A stretch of 64,000 nt of DNA, taken from Mariniflexile jejuense (GTDB lineage: Bacteria; Bacteroidota; Bacteroidia; Flavobacteriales; Flavobacteriaceae). The stretch is taken from positions 1,984,001 through 2,048,000 of the forward strand of contig NZ_JBHTJI010000001.1 of assembly GCF_042675665.1 (NCBI RefSeq), given 5' to 3'. Below the pieces are notes generated by a model that saw nothing but the letters and a program-made list of their open reading frames with translations, had not been told where the DNA came from and did not search any database. This document shows positions 1 to 10,588 of the stretch, piece by piece. Each line of letters begins with the position of its first letter. The first letter of the stretch is position 1. Made by a program: the position numbers and the translations under genes.

Positions 1-51
1 TTAAAAAAAAATAAAGAAATAGGGTTACGTGATTTTATTGAAATTGATTAA
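1..51 (+). other. Possible 3' end of an upstream gene
   Basis: Frame 1 is open from the window edge to a TAA at 49-51 and would encode a 16-residue tail ending in GLRDFIEID. The length is far too short to identify a family, and an open frame this short occurs by chance in AT-rich DNA. It is listed only because it could be the C-terminus of a gene lying to the left. Confidence 0.2.
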
Positions 52-203
52 TTTATTTTTCCAATAAACCTCAACTAATCAACTAAATTCATCAGGCCAA
101 AAAGCAAAAAAGCTTTAATGCTGAATTTTCACTTAAAACATATATACTATTTTACCCTTAATAGTTGTTAAATTAATATACTGAAATAAACATAAGTTTG
201 GCT

Positions 204-239
204 TTTTATGTAAAAAAATTAAAATTATTTTACATAAAA
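204..239. repeat. 12-bp perfect inverted repeat upstream of the first PUL operon
   Basis: TTTTATGTAAAA at 204-215 is mirrored by TTTTACATAAAA at 228-239 with a 12-bp spacer. It lies 10 bp upstream of the direct-repeat activator site at 250. It could be an operator or a weak terminator of an upstream gene; the AT-rich stem and lack of a following T-run make the terminator reading weak. The rest of 52-249 shows no gene. Confidence 0.45.
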
Positions 240-249
240 CCCTACAAAC

Positions 250-295
250 ACAGGATAGTACAGGATAGAAACCCTATTTCATAATAATATTTTTG
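250..295 (+). promoter_or_regulatory. Direct-repeat promoter module 1 (FAS1-SusCD operon)
   Basis: Perfect 9-1-9 direct repeat ACAGGATAG-T-ACAGGATAG at 250-268, then 19 bp, then TATTTTTG at 288-295, an exact match to the Bacteroidota -7 consensus TAnnTTTG. The start codon of the first FAS1 gene is at 371, so the leader would be about 70 nt. This is the best copy of the motif among the seven in the window. The bound regulator is unknown. Confidence 0.75.
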
Positions 296-370
296 AGTGT
301 TAAAGTTTTCGTAAAGAAATGTTAATTAAAATATAATGTCAGTTTCAACAACTTTATAAGTCATCACATA

Positions 371-2608
371 ATGAAGAAAAAAATACTCTATTATTTGCTT
401 TTTTTACCTCTTATTTTTTCTCTTACTAATTGTAGTAGCAAAGAGGAATTTGACAAGTATTATGCAAGACCTGATTATCTTGAACCTCCAATTTACCAAC
501 AATTGGAAGCCCAAGGAAATTTCAATACACTTACTAAGCTTATAGAAAAAGCTGGCTATAAAGACATTTTAAGTAAAGCTGGGTATTGGACAATGATGGC
601 TCCAAACGACGATGCTTTTACTGCTTTTTTCCAAGAACAAGGAATTGCAAATGTTGCAAGTATAGATTCTGTACTTGCCTCAAAAATAGTAAGATACGCA
701 TTAATTTATAATGCATTTCGTACCGAAAGACTTTCAGATTATCAATCCAGAACAGGTTGGGAAGAAGATAACGCATTTAGAAGAAGAACTGCTTATTATG
801 ATGGGTTTCAAACTAAAACCATTAATGGCAGCCCAATGGTTGTAGCTGGTTCCAACAGAAACAATGCTCCTGGAGCAGATTACTATGTCCCAGGTGATAA
901 TAACAACAAATACATAACCTACTTTGTTGATGAATACATGACTGCCTTTGGGTTAGGTGCGAGTGATTATAATTATTTTTTTCCAAACACAACCTACACA
1001 GGTTTTAATATACTTAGCGGGCAAACTGTGAAAGCTGATATTGTAGCTGAAAATGGTATCATACATGAAGTGAATAAAGTGTCTCTACCACCTATAAATC
1101 TAGACCAAAAACTTGAAGAAAGTTCAAAATATAGCCTCTTTAGAGAGTTATTAGAAACCAATTTAGTGCAATATGTTTTTGATCAAGATGCAACGACAAC
1201 ATACCAAAACTTTACCCGAAAAACAGATAAAGTCTATGTTAAAGTTTATGATCCAGCTTTGTCTTTTTCGCCAAACAATGAAAACTATATAAAAGAATCG
1301 GACAATGATGGGCAAAATGATGCCTACACCATATTTGCTCCTGAAAATGCTGTATTACAAAAATTTATTGATGATGTGCTTTTAAAAAACTATCCATCGC
1401 TTGATAAACTTCCAAAATATGTATTTGAAGATTTTTTCAATGCTCATATGGTGAAAAATGCTGTATGGCCTTCATTAGTTGCTGGATACAGTAATGCCTT
1501 GGAAGAAGATATTCGAATAAACATGAACACCAATGTTACTGAAGCAAAAGTACTAAGTAATGGTTTCTTCTATGGAACAAACAAAATTCAAGAATCAAAT
1601 TTATTCTTTACCGTTTATACTTCTGCATATTTAGATCCTAGATTTACACTAGCAACGCGTTTATATAACGATGGTTCTGGTTATAGAGAAATAATAAGTA
1701 ACATAACTGGAAGATATACATTGTTTTTACCATCCGACACTGCACTACGAGGACTTGGATACGACTACAATATAAACCGTAGTGAATGGGTATACACTTC
1801 TCCTTCAACAGGCAATACAGTTACAGGAACATTGGCCAGAACTAGTTTACTTCGCGTGCTATATAACGGAATTATTCCTACGCCAAATAATGAATTAAAT
1901 GATTTATCTGGCTCAGGTATTATTCGATCAGGAGATTTTGACTTAGCTGGTGAATATATTAAGTGGCAAAATAATCAGGTTTGGGCTGCTGGCAATGAAG
2001 TATTAGGAAACAAAGTAAATATTTTAGGCTACGAAGACCAAAGAAACGGTCGTACGTATTATATTGACAAACTCTTACAGTTTAGTGAAGAACCCCAAGG
2101 ATTGGATATAAAAGCATTGGGAACAACCTCAGGTTCACAGTTTCAATTTTTTTACATTTTGCTACTTTATTCTAATATTTATGATAGTGCAACAGGAAAT
2201 ATACAAGGTGTAGAATTAGGAACATCATATACATTTGTTATTCCAAAAAATTCTGCCATTCAACAAGCTGTTCGCGATGGTGTGCTTCCTGGAAATACCA
2301 CTACTGGAATTCCAACTTTTATACCTGCAAATCAAATCGATAAAGATAAAGTATCTGACTTTATTAGGTATCATATTTTAGCTACACGAACTGCCTCTGC
2401 GGATGGACTTATTAATGGATTAACAGAAACATTACGTAAAAGTTCACTTGGAGAAAAAACATATATAAATATTGTAAATGCTCCAGGCGACCTTAGTTTC
2501 GTTGATTCTAAAAATAGAATTTCAAATTATATCCCAAGTTTAAGTAATAACCTAGCCGATCGATCTCTAATTCATTTAGTTGACAACTATTTATTATACC
2601 AAGAATAA
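371..2608 (+). CDS. Fasciclin (FAS1)-repeat surface lipoprotein
   Basis: A 745-residue lipoprotein: the signal peptide ends at a lipobox (SLTNC, Cys21) followed by SSKEE, which resembles the acidic surface-export signal of flavobacterial lipoproteins. I see about four degenerate FAS1 units (roughly residues 40-240, 245-425, 426-590, 608-745), recognised by patterns such as YWTMMAPNDDAF and NGIIHEVNKV in the first unit, and TLFLPSDTAL and SLIHLVDNYL later. FAS1 domains bind partners or glycans; no enzyme motif is visible. It is the first gene of an operon with SusC/SusD pairs, its stop lying one base before the next ATG. A role as a surface glycan-binding protein, replacing the SusE/F type, is inferred from position only. 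Confidence 0.85.
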   Translation: MKKKILYYLLFLPLIFSLTNCSSKEEFDKYYARPDYLEPPIYQQLEAQGNFNTLTKLIEKAGYKDILSKAGYWTMMAPNDDAFTAFFQEQGIANVASIDSVLASKIVRYALIYNAFRTERLSDYQSRTGWEEDNAFRRRTAYYDGFQTKTINGSPMVVAGSNRNNAPGADYYVPGDNNNKYITYFVDEYMTAFGLGASDYNYFFPNTTYTGFNILSGQTVKADIVAENGIIHEVNKVSLPPINLDQKLEESSKYSLFRELLETNLVQYVFDQDATTTYQNFTRKTDKVYVKVYDPALSFSPNNENYIKESDNDGQNDAYTIFAPENAVLQKFIDDVLLKNYPSLDKLPKYVFEDFFNAHMVKNAVWPSLVAGYSNALEEDIRINMNTNVTEAKVLSNGFFYGTNKIQESNLFFTVYTSAYLDPRFTLATRLYNDGSGYREIISNITGRYTLFLPSDTALRGLGYDYNINRSEWVYTSPSTGNTVTGTLARTSLLRVLYNGIIPTPNNELNDLSGSGIIRSGDFDLAGEYIKWQNNQVWAAGNEVLGNKVNILGYEDQRNGRTYYIDKLLQFSEEPQGLDIKALGTTSGSQFQFFYILLLYSNIYDSATGNIQGVELGTSYTFVIPKNSAIQQAVRDGVLPGNTTTGIPTFIPANQIDKDKVSDFIRYHILATRTASADGLINGLTETLRKSSLGEKTYINIVNAPGDLSFVDSKNRISNYIPSLSNNLADRSLIHLVDNYLLYQE

Positions 2609-2609
2609 A

Positions 2610-5600
2610 ATGAAACATAACTTTACCAAACTTTTTTACTGCTTTATATTGTTCTTAATCACCATGTCGTCTTTAAAAGTTTCTGCTCAAGAATCTGATA
2701 TTATTAGAGGGCAAGTGTTAGATGCAACCACCAAAGAACCATTGCTTGGAGCAACCGTAATAGAACAAGATTCAGAAAAAAGAACCGTATCTGGCGTTGT
2801 TACAGATTTTGATGGAAATTTCGCTATACGGGTTAAAAATATTAAAAACCAATTAGTTATATCAACTTTAGGTTATAAATCCAAAATTATATCAATTGGC
2901 AATCAAAGAAACTTTAAAATAAATCTAGAAGTTTCAGTTGAAGGCTTAGATGAAATAGTTATTAGTGCTACTAAAGCTACAGAAAGTGGCTTACTAAATA
3001 TAGCAGAGCGTAATTTAACCACAAGTGCAGTTACTATTAAGGCTAGTGAAGTTGAAAACACCCAAGCGGCTTCTATAGATGAAGCACTTCAAGGTAGAGT
3101 ACCTGGTGTTGATATTGTTGCTAATTCAGGAGATCCAGGAGCTGGAATGCAAATTCGTATTCGTGGAACATCTTCTATTACTGGCTCATCAGATCCATTA
3201 GTAGTTGTTGATGGTATGCCTTATGAAACCTCTATTCCTGAAGATTTTAACTTTGGTTCTGCAGACCAACAAGGTTACGCTGCATTATTGAATGTTGCGC
3301 CAAGTGATATAGAAAGTATTACCATATTAAAAGATGCTGCTGCTACAGCCATGTGGGGTGCGCGTGCTGCAAGTGGTGTGTTAATAATTAACACAAAAAG
3401 AGGATCTGTTGGAGCACCAAAAATAGGCTATAGTTTTACAGGAACTTCTTCAAAAGTACCTCAAACAATACCTATGCTTAGTGGTGACCAATATTCACAG
3501 TTAATTCCAGAAGCATTTATGAATCGTAATGGTTCTCCTCTTAATACACTTACTGTAAAAGAGTTTCAATATGACCCGCAAGAAGTATACTGGTATAAAA
3601 ACTATGGCAATAATACCGATTGGGTTGCTGCTATTACACAAACAGGTATAACTGGAGAACACAACCTATCTTTACAAGGTGGTGGTGAAAAAGCACGTTA
3701 TTTTACATCTATAGGTTATTACAGTTCAAAAGGTGTTACTAAAGGAACAGGCTTTGATCGTATAAATGGTCGTTTAAACTTAGACTATATAGTTTCTGAT
3801 AGAATTCGCTTTAAAGCAGATATTTCATATACCCGTACAGATACTGAGCGTAATTATGTAAATGGTACAGGAAGTGGTGATCGTGTTAGAAGTGTAGCTT
3901 ACAATAAAATGCCTAACATGAGTATTTATGAATATGATGATGTGGGTGACTTAACGCCAAATTATTTCTCACCAGCAATTAATATTCAAGGTTCTTACTC
4001 TCGTACATACAATCCTTTGGCATTAGCAGAATACGCCTCTAACACACAAATTGGCAATAGAATTGTACCTCATTTCAATTTAAAAGTTGATATTGTTCCT
4101 GAAAGATTAATTTCAACTTTCGATTTACAGTTCGATTTCAATAGTACAAAAGCAAAAGCATTTTTACCACAAAATGCTACTGGAAGACCATTTACTGAAA
4201 CTGTTGTAAACAGAGCTTCTGATGCAGATGTTGATGCTACAAGTGTTACTTCAAAAACAAATTTTATATACACACCAGATATTGGGCAAAAGCATAGTTT
4301 ACAAACTATTTTATCGCTTCAAACTAATGATTATCGCTATGAATCGCATCAAGCACTTACATCCAATACCGCATCTTCATTATTAACAGATCCATCAGTA
4401 CCATCAAGAACTCAAAATTCTGAGTTAACTTTATACAATAACAACAGTCAATCACGTAGTGTTGCTGCATTAATTAATGCCCAATATAGCTTATTAGATA
4501 GATACATTATTAATGTTGGACTTCGTGGTGATGGAAATTCAAAATTTGGACCTGAAAATCGTTACGCACTTTTTCCTTCAATTTCAACAAGATGGAGAAT
4601 TTCTGGCGAACCGTTCATGAAAAATCTTGATTTTATTGATGACTTTAGTTTTCGTGCCAGTTTAGGACAATCAGGTAGAGCACCACGTTATGATTACCGC
4701 TATTTTAATGTTTATGGAAACTTTCCTTCAGAATATTTAGGATATAGTGGTGTATATCCTCAAAACATGGAGCTATCTAATTTAAAATGGGAAACCTTAA
4801 CAGGTAAAAATTTAGGTATCAACTTACAATTATTTAAAAAAAGTATCATACTTGACGTTGATGTTTACCAAAACAGAACAAAAGACCTTCTTTTTCCAAA
4901 CATAGATGTTACTTCTGTTTCAGGTTATTCAAATATTTCAGACCAAAATGTGGGTGTTATTGACAATCAAGGTTGGGAAGTTGGACTTTATACAACACCC
5001 TTAAAAACAGATAAATGGAGTATAGATTTCAACTTTAACATATCAAGAAATGAAAACGTAATTCGTGAAATTTCAGAATTTTTTCCTAGTGAAAGTGGTA
5101 ATATTGATAGAAACGGGCAATTTAAACGTTTTCTTCAAACTGATAATCCTTTTGGTTCATTTTACGGATATAGATTTAAAGGTGTATATTCCGACTTAGC
5201 TTCAACACAGGCAAAAGATGCTAATGGCAACGTTATTACAGGTCCAAACGGGCAAACTGTTTATATGCGTTTTAATTACCCAAATACTGATTACATATTC
5301 CAACCAGGTGATGCAATTTATGAAGATGTAAACCATGATGGTAATATTGATAGTAGAGATGTTGTTTACCTAGGTAACAGTAACCCTAAGTTTACAGGTG
5401 GTTTTGGACCATCTATTACCTTTAATAAACAGTATAAATTACTATTGTTCTTTACTTACCGCTTAGACTATGATATAGTTAATGGTACCGATATGCTAAC
5501 AACAAACATGTATTCTTACGATAACCAAAGTACAGCCACATTATCACGTTGGAGAAACCCTGGAGATGTAACTAATATGCCTCGTGCAGTTTATGGTGCT

Positions 5601-5885
5601 GCTTATAACTGGCTTGGTTCAAACCGTTATGTAGAAGATGCATCTTTTTTAAGATTTAGATCTGCAACCTTTAGCTATGCTTTTGAAAAGAATTTTTTGA
5701 AAAACTTAAATCTTGATGATTTAAATATTTATTTCACAGCAGATAACATTTTAACATTTACAAAATATAAAGGACAAGATCCTGAAGTAAATCTACCAAA
5801 TGGAGATCCTTTTGGAATAGCAATAGATTATTCAAGAACGCCTCCTACTCGTCGTTTTACAATAGGTCTTAGAACCAGATTTTAA
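2610..5885 (+). CDS. SusC-like TonB-dependent outer membrane transporter (pair 1)
   Basis: A 1091-residue outer membrane importer for oligosaccharides. After the signal peptide (ending near KVSAQ) comes a carboxypeptidase-D-like regulatory domain (IIRGQVLDATTKEPLLGATV, about residues 35-115), then a plug with RGTSSI..SDPLVVVDG and SITILKDAAATAMWGARAASG, then the 22-strand barrel ending in an aromatic C-terminus (GLRTRF). The ATG at 2610 is preferred over an in-frame TTG at 2580, which would overlap the FAS1 gene and place ten residues before the signal peptide. The usual DEVVVVGYG plug motif is replaced by LDEIVISATKA. It pairs with the SusD at 5904. The pectin-oligosaccharide substrate is inferred from neighbours. 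Confidence 0.95.
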   Translation: MKHNFTKLFYCFILFLITMSSLKVSAQESDIIRGQVLDATTKEPLLGATVIEQDSEKRTVSGVVTDFDGNFAIRVKNIKNQLVISTLGYKSKIISIGNQRNFKINLEVSVEGLDEIVISATKATESGLLNIAERNLTTSAVTIKASEVENTQAASIDEALQGRVPGVDIVANSGDPGAGMQIRIRGTSSITGSSDPLVVVDGMPYETSIPEDFNFGSADQQGYAALLNVAPSDIESITILKDAAATAMWGARAASGVLIINTKRGSVGAPKIGYSFTGTSSKVPQTIPMLSGDQYSQLIPEAFMNRNGSPLNTLTVKEFQYDPQEVYWYKNYGNNTDWVAAITQTGITGEHNLSLQGGGEKARYFTSIGYYSSKGVTKGTGFDRINGRLNLDYIVSDRIRFKADISYTRTDTERNYVNGTGSGDRVRSVAYNKMPNMSIYEYDDVGDLTPNYFSPAINIQGSYSRTYNPLALAEYASNTQIGNRIVPHFNLKVDIVPERLISTFDLQFDFNSTKAKAFLPQNATGRPFTETVVNRASDADVDATSVTSKTNFIYTPDIGQKHSLQTILSLQTNDYRYESHQALTSNTASSLLTDPSVPSRTQNSELTLYNNNSQSRSVAALINAQYSLLDRYIINVGLRGDGNSKFGPENRYALFPSISTRWRISGEPFMKNLDFIDDFSFRASLGQSGRAPRYDYRYFNVYGNFPSEYLGYSGVYPQNMELSNLKWETLTGKNLGINLQLFKKSIILDVDVYQNRTKDLLFPNIDVTSVSGYSNISDQNVGVIDNQGWEVGLYTTPLKTDKWSIDFNFNISRNENVIREISEFFPSESGNIDRNGQFKRFLQTDNPFGSFYGYRFKGVYSDLASTQAKDANGNVITGPNGQTVYMRFNYPNTDYIFQPGDAIYEDVNHDGNIDSRDVVYLGNSNPKFTGGFGPSITFNKQYKLLLFFTYRLDYDIVNGTDMLTTNMYSYDNQSTATLSRWRNPGDVTNMPRAVYGAAYNWLGSNRYVEDASFLRFRSATFSYAFEKNFLKNLNLDDLNIYFTADNILTFTKYKGQDPEVNLPNGDPFGIAIDYSRTPPTRRFTIGLRTRF

Positions 5886-5903
5886 TACTAAACTACTTGA
5901 TTC

Positions 5904-7397
5904 ATGCGAACAAAACTAACATATACGCTAACTATAATCATAGCAACACTAAATCTATCATGCGATAGTTATTTAGATTTAAAACCTGAAGACGGCACAA
6001 TACGTGAAGAATTTTGGAAAACAAAAGAAGATGTTCAAGCAGCCGTAATAGGTATCTATTCTGCTATGCTAAACACGCCACCATCTGAAAGCGACCTTAC
6101 ACTTGCTGAATATACATTTATGTATGGAGAACTTAGAGCTGATATGGTAAGCCCTGGAGCTTTTATGTCTGACGATCAAATAGATATGTTAACCTCTAAT
6201 ATTTTACCATCAAATACGCTTACAACATGGTCTCAATACTACAGAATAATAAATTATTGCAACACAGTTATAGATTTAGCACCTAGTGTTTTACAAAATG
6301 ACCCAACCCTTACACAGGTGAAATTAAATAATTTTCTTTCTGAAGCTTTAGCAATTCGTGCCTATTTATATTTTACCCTAGCACGCTCTTTTAAAGATGT
6401 TCCATTAAAATTAGAAGCAACCCTATCAGATCAAGATAATTTTCAATTACCTGTTTCATCGCAAGCAGACGTATTTAAGCAAGTTGTAGCCGATTTAACT
6501 AAGGCTGAAGGTTTTGCTGTTGAAACTTACAACAATATTCCAGAAACCAAAGGACGAATTACAAAAAACGCTATAAACGCAATGCTTGCAGATGTTTACT
6601 TATGGCAAGAAAACTACGAAGATGCTTTAATAGCAGCTAATAAAGTTATTAATTCTGGTTCTTTCGCATTAATTAATGCAAGTCCACAATGGTTTAATAC
6701 GGTATTTGCAAGAGGAAATTCAACAGAAAGCATATTTGAACTTCAATACACAACACAAAACCTTAATCCTTTTTATAGTATCTTTCTACAACGCCCTCAA
6801 TATTTAGCATCACCTTTAGTATTAGAAGGTGTTTTTGGTGTTGATTTTGAAGATCCTTTAAATAAAGATATACGTGGAGAAAGAACTTCATTAGTTCCTG
6901 GCACAAATGAAATTTACAAATTTACAGGTCTAAATACCGAACAACGCAAAGCTTTATCAGAATCTGACACACATTGGTTCATTTATAGATATGCAGATGT
7001 TTTATTAATGAAGGCTGAAGCTTTAAATGAACTAGGCCAAGGTGAAGAAGCATTAAATATTATTGAAAATATCCGTTTAAAACGAGCAGCTATAGACGAA
7101 ACTGCACAACAAATTGCTTTAGATGACAAAGCTGGTATAAGATTATACATTCTTGCAGAACGCTCAAGAGAGTTTGCTTTTGAAGGTAAACGTTGGTTTG
7201 ATGTTTTACGTAACGCTCGTAAAGAAAATTACTCTTACTTAAACATTTTACTTGCCGTAGCATTAAAAAGTGCTCCTGCAAATCAACAACAAAGCATTAT
7301 TGCTAAGATGAAAGACTCTAATAGCCATTATTTACCTATTAATGAAAATGAGCTATTTACAAACAAAGCATTGGTACAGAATCCGTTTTATAAATAA
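5904..7397 (+). CDS. SusD/RagB family glycan-binding lipoprotein (pair 1)
   Basis: A 497-residue SusD homologue that caps the SusC at 2610 and presents oligosaccharides to it at the cell surface. The lipobox is NLSCDSYLDL; the N-terminal region has the typical FWKTKEDVQAAVIGIYSAML helix, and the TPR-like scaffold shows EALAIRAYLYFTLAR and MLADVYLWQENYEDAL. The C-terminal RagB portion includes YRYADVLLMKAEALNELG and ILAERSREFAFEGKRWFDVLR. Length is normal for the family. Only 18 bp separate it from SusC and 11 bp from the next FAS1 gene, so they are almost certainly cotranscribed. Confidence 0.95.
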   Translation: MRTKLTYTLTIIIATLNLSCDSYLDLKPEDGTIREEFWKTKEDVQAAVIGIYSAMLNTPPSESDLTLAEYTFMYGELRADMVSPGAFMSDDQIDMLTSNILPSNTLTTWSQYYRIINYCNTVIDLAPSVLQNDPTLTQVKLNNFLSEALAIRAYLYFTLARSFKDVPLKLEATLSDQDNFQLPVSSQADVFKQVVADLTKAEGFAVETYNNIPETKGRITKNAINAMLADVYLWQENYEDALIAANKVINSGSFALINASPQWFNTVFARGNSTESIFELQYTTQNLNPFYSIFLQRPQYLASPLVLEGVFGVDFEDPLNKDIRGERTSLVPGTNEIYKFTGLNTEQRKALSESDTHWFIYRYADVLLMKAEALNELGQGEEALNIIENIRLKRAAIDETAQQIALDDKAGIRLYILAERSREFAFEGKRWFDVLRNARKENYSYLNILLAVALKSAPANQQQSIIAKMKDSNSHYLPINENELFTNKALVQNPFYK

Positions 7398-7408
7398 AAA
7401 ATATAGTC

Positions 7409-9094
7409 ATGAAAAAATTATTAAACTTTCGCCATTTATCTAGACTTGTACTTACAGTTCTAGCGACTATTTTTGTTTTAAACTGTACGTCTGAAAAATT
7501 TAAAGAATCAACTGACGACACTTTGAACATAACTGAATATTTAAGAGCTAATAGCGAGTATTCACTTTTTCTAGAAATTTTAGATGTTACAGGTTACGCT
7601 TCATTTATGAATACTTACGGAACCTATACATTATTTTTACCTACTAATGATGCAGTAACAAGTTTACTAAATCAATTAGGAGTAAATTCTGTTAAAGATA
7701 TTCCACTAGAAGACTTAAAAGAACTTGCTAAACTTCACATATTACCGCAAACAGTAAACACAACATCATTTACTGATGGGAAAATAGCTAGCCCAAGTTT
7801 ACAAGGCCAATTTATAATTACGGGTGCTGCTTTTATTGAAGGAGCTTCAAGTATTACGGTTAATAAAGAAGCAAGAATAGTTTCTTCAAACATAATAGTT
7901 GGAAATGGAATAATTCATGTATTAGACAAAGTATTACGTGTTGCAAATAAAACATTAGCCAAAACTATAGAAGAAGACGCTTCACTTTCTCTTTTTACCG
8001 AAGCGCTAAAAGCAACTGGTTGGTATGATAAACTTAACAAACCTGTTACTTATGATCAAGATAGTATTTCCAGCCATTTAAGTGTTTTTGCCCAAACCAA
8101 TGAGGTGTTTCAAAAAAACGGCTTAAATAATCTTAATGATCTAAAAGCTAAATACAGCCATTTAAACGATCCTTTAAACCCTGAAGACAGTCTTAATTTA
8201 TTCGTAGCATATCGCATTATACCCGGTCTCAAATACATGGCCGATTTAGCTGTAACACCTGCGATATTAACAAAAGCTCCTCTTGAGGTTATAACTATAA
8301 AACTAGCATCAGACTCTCTTTTAATTAATGAAGTTACATTTAACGGTGTATTAGAAAAAGGTGTTGAAATTAATCGTACTACTAGTGATGTAACCACCTC
8401 AAATGGTGCACTACATTATGTGAAAAACAACTTTTTTATTAAAAAGAGATTTCCTCAACCTGTTTATTTTGACTTAGGAGATCAACCTGAAATAAGACAA
8501 TTAAGCTCAGTTTTTAGAAAACCAGGCAATTTCGTTTCGTTATCTAAAAGTCAATTAAGTGAAGTTGACTGGCCAGACAATCAATCGCTAACCTACGTTG
8601 CCGCTTCTATTGGAGATGGTGCTTATTTAGATAGAGCATGGAATGGAGATGTAATAGAGTTATTACGTTTTAGAAATGGCTTTTTAGACCCTATAACATT
8701 TGATACACCTGTAATTATTAAAGGTAAATACAAAGTTTGGGTATCTTATAGAACAAATGAAAGATCTTCAGCCTCTACACAAGTATCAATAAATGGTATT
8801 CCTATGTCTAGAACAATTAATTTTAGAGAATATGGTAATACTACAGAACCTGAACGTGTTCTAGAATCGCAAGGATATAAAAGACATATTGAACCACACA
8901 CTAACCGATTTAACTGTAGACTTGTTGGAATTATCGACATCCCTACTACAGGAAGACATAAAATAACATTTGAAGCATTACAAGATAGTAGTAATGGACA
9001 AACATGGATAGATGTGGTTGAATTTAGACCAATAGATATGGATCAACTTTATCCGAAGTTTCAAGCAGGTGGTCCTGGACTAATTTACCAATAA
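7409..9094 (+). CDS. FAS1-domain lipoprotein with C-terminal beta-sandwich-like domain
   Basis: A 561-residue lipoprotein (lipobox FVLNC). Two FAS1 domains are visible at about residues 43-183 (YGTYTLFLPTNDAV, GNGIIHVLDKVL) and 184-335 (SLFTEALKATGWYDKL, NGALHYVKNNFF). The remaining 220 residues are not FAS1; alternating beta-strand patterns such as YKVWVSYRTNE and HKITFEAL, with a final TWIDVVEFRP strand, suggest a jelly-roll or carbohydrate-binding-like fold. It lies between SusD of pair 1 and another FAS1 gene. Polysaccharide binding at the cell surface is a reasonable inference, not shown by any specific motif. Confidence 0.8.
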   Translation: MKKLLNFRHLSRLVLTVLATIFVLNCTSEKFKESTDDTLNITEYLRANSEYSLFLEILDVTGYASFMNTYGTYTLFLPTNDAVTSLLNQLGVNSVKDIPLEDLKELAKLHILPQTVNTTSFTDGKIASPSLQGQFIITGAAFIEGASSITVNKEARIVSSNIIVGNGIIHVLDKVLRVANKTLAKTIEEDASLSLFTEALKATGWYDKLNKPVTYDQDSISSHLSVFAQTNEVFQKNGLNNLNDLKAKYSHLNDPLNPEDSLNLFVAYRIIPGLKYMADLAVTPAILTKAPLEVITIKLASDSLLINEVTFNGVLEKGVEINRTTSDVTTSNGALHYVKNNFFIKKRFPQPVYFDLGDQPEIRQLSSVFRKPGNFVSLSKSQLSEVDWPDNQSLTYVAASIGDGAYLDRAWNGDVIELLRFRNGFLDPITFDTPVIIKGKYKVWVSYRTNERSSASTQVSINGIPMSRTINFREYGNTTEPERVLESQGYKRHIEPHTNRFNCRLVGIIDIPTTGRHKITFEALQDSSNGQTWIDVVEFRPIDMDQLYPKFQAGGPGLIYQ

Positions 9095-9136
9095 CAACTC
9101 TAATTAATAATAATAGATAAACTAATCCATCAAAGG

Positions 9137-10588
9137 ATGATAACAACTAACAAATACATAAAAGGCTTATTTGCAAGTATTGCTTTAATTGGTGCTGTTT
9201 CATGCTCAGACCCTTGGGATGATCACAACAGTACTAATGATGATAATTTAAAACAAAACTTAAACGAACGCCTTAAAAACACTACAGAAACAACAGAATT
9301 TGCAAAATTAATTGCTGAAACTGGTTTAGATATTGAATTGTCTAATTCTAAAACTTACACCGTTTGGGCGCCTACAAATGCTGCTTTAAGTCAAGTTGAC
9401 CCAGCTCTATTAAGCAATTTAGATAAAAAACGCTTATTTGTACAAAACCACATAGCTTTAACAGCGTTTTCATCGGTAACCGAAAAAGATACTGTAACAA
9501 TACAAATGTTGTCAAACAAATATCTTGAATTTAAAAACGGATCTATAATGGCAGATGCTAGTGTGATAACAGCAAATCAATATGCTTCTAATGGTTTGTT
9601 TCACATCATCAATAAAGCATTAGAACCTAAATCTAATATTTGGGAATATTTAAAAGAAAATACAGGAAGTAGTAATTTAAGTGCTTACTTACAAAGTTTA
9701 ACCCAATTTAACTTGTATAAATCGGATAGTATTGCCAAAGCTTTCGAGTTTCATAAAATCTATTCAGATTCACTTACCAACTCGTACCTAAAAAATGTTT
9801 ATAACCTAAACAACGAAAAAAACAAATACACTTTTTTCTTACTAGAAAACGACGCTTACAATATTGAAGTTGAAAAATTAGAACCTTATTTAATAAAAAG
9901 TAATCAAGATTCAACCACAACATACGCTAGTTACTTTACATCTAGAGATTTTGCTTTTCATAAGGCTATTGCTAGAGAAAATTTGCCAGACACTCTTACA
10001 TCGAGATTTGGTGTAAAAGTACCAATAAACAAAAATAATATTGTAAGAGAAATTCAATTAAGTAATGGCATTATATATGTAATGAATGCGTTAGATGTTC
10101 CTCTTAAAACTCGTTTGGTTACCTCAAAAATTGAAGGTGAAAAACCTGTAGGATTTAGCAGAAATGATAAACGCACCAACACATTTTACAGAGAAAAAAA
10201 TGATAATAATGGTGTTTTATTTAATGACATCATGATACAAAACCATGGCACACCTTTGTTTACTATAAACTATAGTGCTTCAAACCTTTATAGCACAACG
10301 TATAAGGTATATTGGCGTGCCGTAAACGATATTCAAGCAAATACATTTCAACAAAGTTTACGCATAGGTGGAACGAGGCAAGTAGATGGTACAGTGTTAG
10401 ACCCTATAGCAGAGTTACCTTATACTGATGTACCTCCAAATGTATATGATGAAATATTTATAGGAGAATTTACTCTAAACGAAGCTGGTACTATAGATTT
10501 AATATCACTTATTGCCGCAAATACTGGTGTTAACGGTAATAACACCTTAAGCTTAGATTACCTAAAACTAGTTCCAGTTATTAAATAA
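9137..10588 (+). CDS. FAS1-domain lipoprotein with C-terminal beta-sandwich-like domain
   Basis: A 483-residue lipoprotein (lipobox GAVSCSDPWDD) whose architecture parallels the gene before it: a FAS1 domain at about residues 35-175 (KTYTVWAPTNAAL, NGLFHIINKALEP), a second, weaker FAS1 unit to about 330 (KYTFFLLENDAY, NGIIYVMNALDV), and a C-terminal 140-residue beta-rich domain ending SLDYLKLVPV. The stop codon is directly followed by the ATG of the next SusC, which implies translational coupling. Together with the genes at 371 and 7409 it gives three FAS1 lipoproteins for two SusC/D pairs, so these are likely dedicated surface-binding subunits. No catalytic motif is visible. Confidence 0.8.
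   Translation: MITTNKYIKGLFASIALIGAVSCSDPWDDHNSTNDDNLKQNLNERLKNTTETTEFAKLIAETGLDIELSNSKTYTVWAPTNAALSQVDPALLSNLDKKRLFVQNHIALTAFSSVTEKDTVTIQMLSNKYLEFKNGSIMADASVITANQYASNGLFHIINKALEPKSNIWEYLKENTGSSNLSAYLQSLTQFNLYKSDSIAKAFEFHKIYSDSLTNSYLKNVYNLNNEKNKYTFFLLENDAYNIEVEKLEPYLIKSNQDSTTTYASYFTSRDFAFHKAIARENLPDTLTSRFGVKVPINKNNIVREIQLSNGIIYVMNALDVPLKTRLVTSKIEGEKPVGFSRNDKRTNTFYREKNDNNGVLFNDIMIQNHGTPLFTINYSASNLYSTTYKVYWRAVNDIQANTFQQSLRIGGTRQVDGTVLDPIAELPYTDVPPNVYDEIFIGEFTLNEAGTIDLISLIAANTGVNGNNTLSLDYLKLVPVIK

Noticed and set aside
2580..2609. In-frame TTG start for SusC pair 1
   Set aside because: It overlaps the FAS1 gene and puts ten residues before a complete signal peptide; the ATG at 2610 follows the previous stop by one base.
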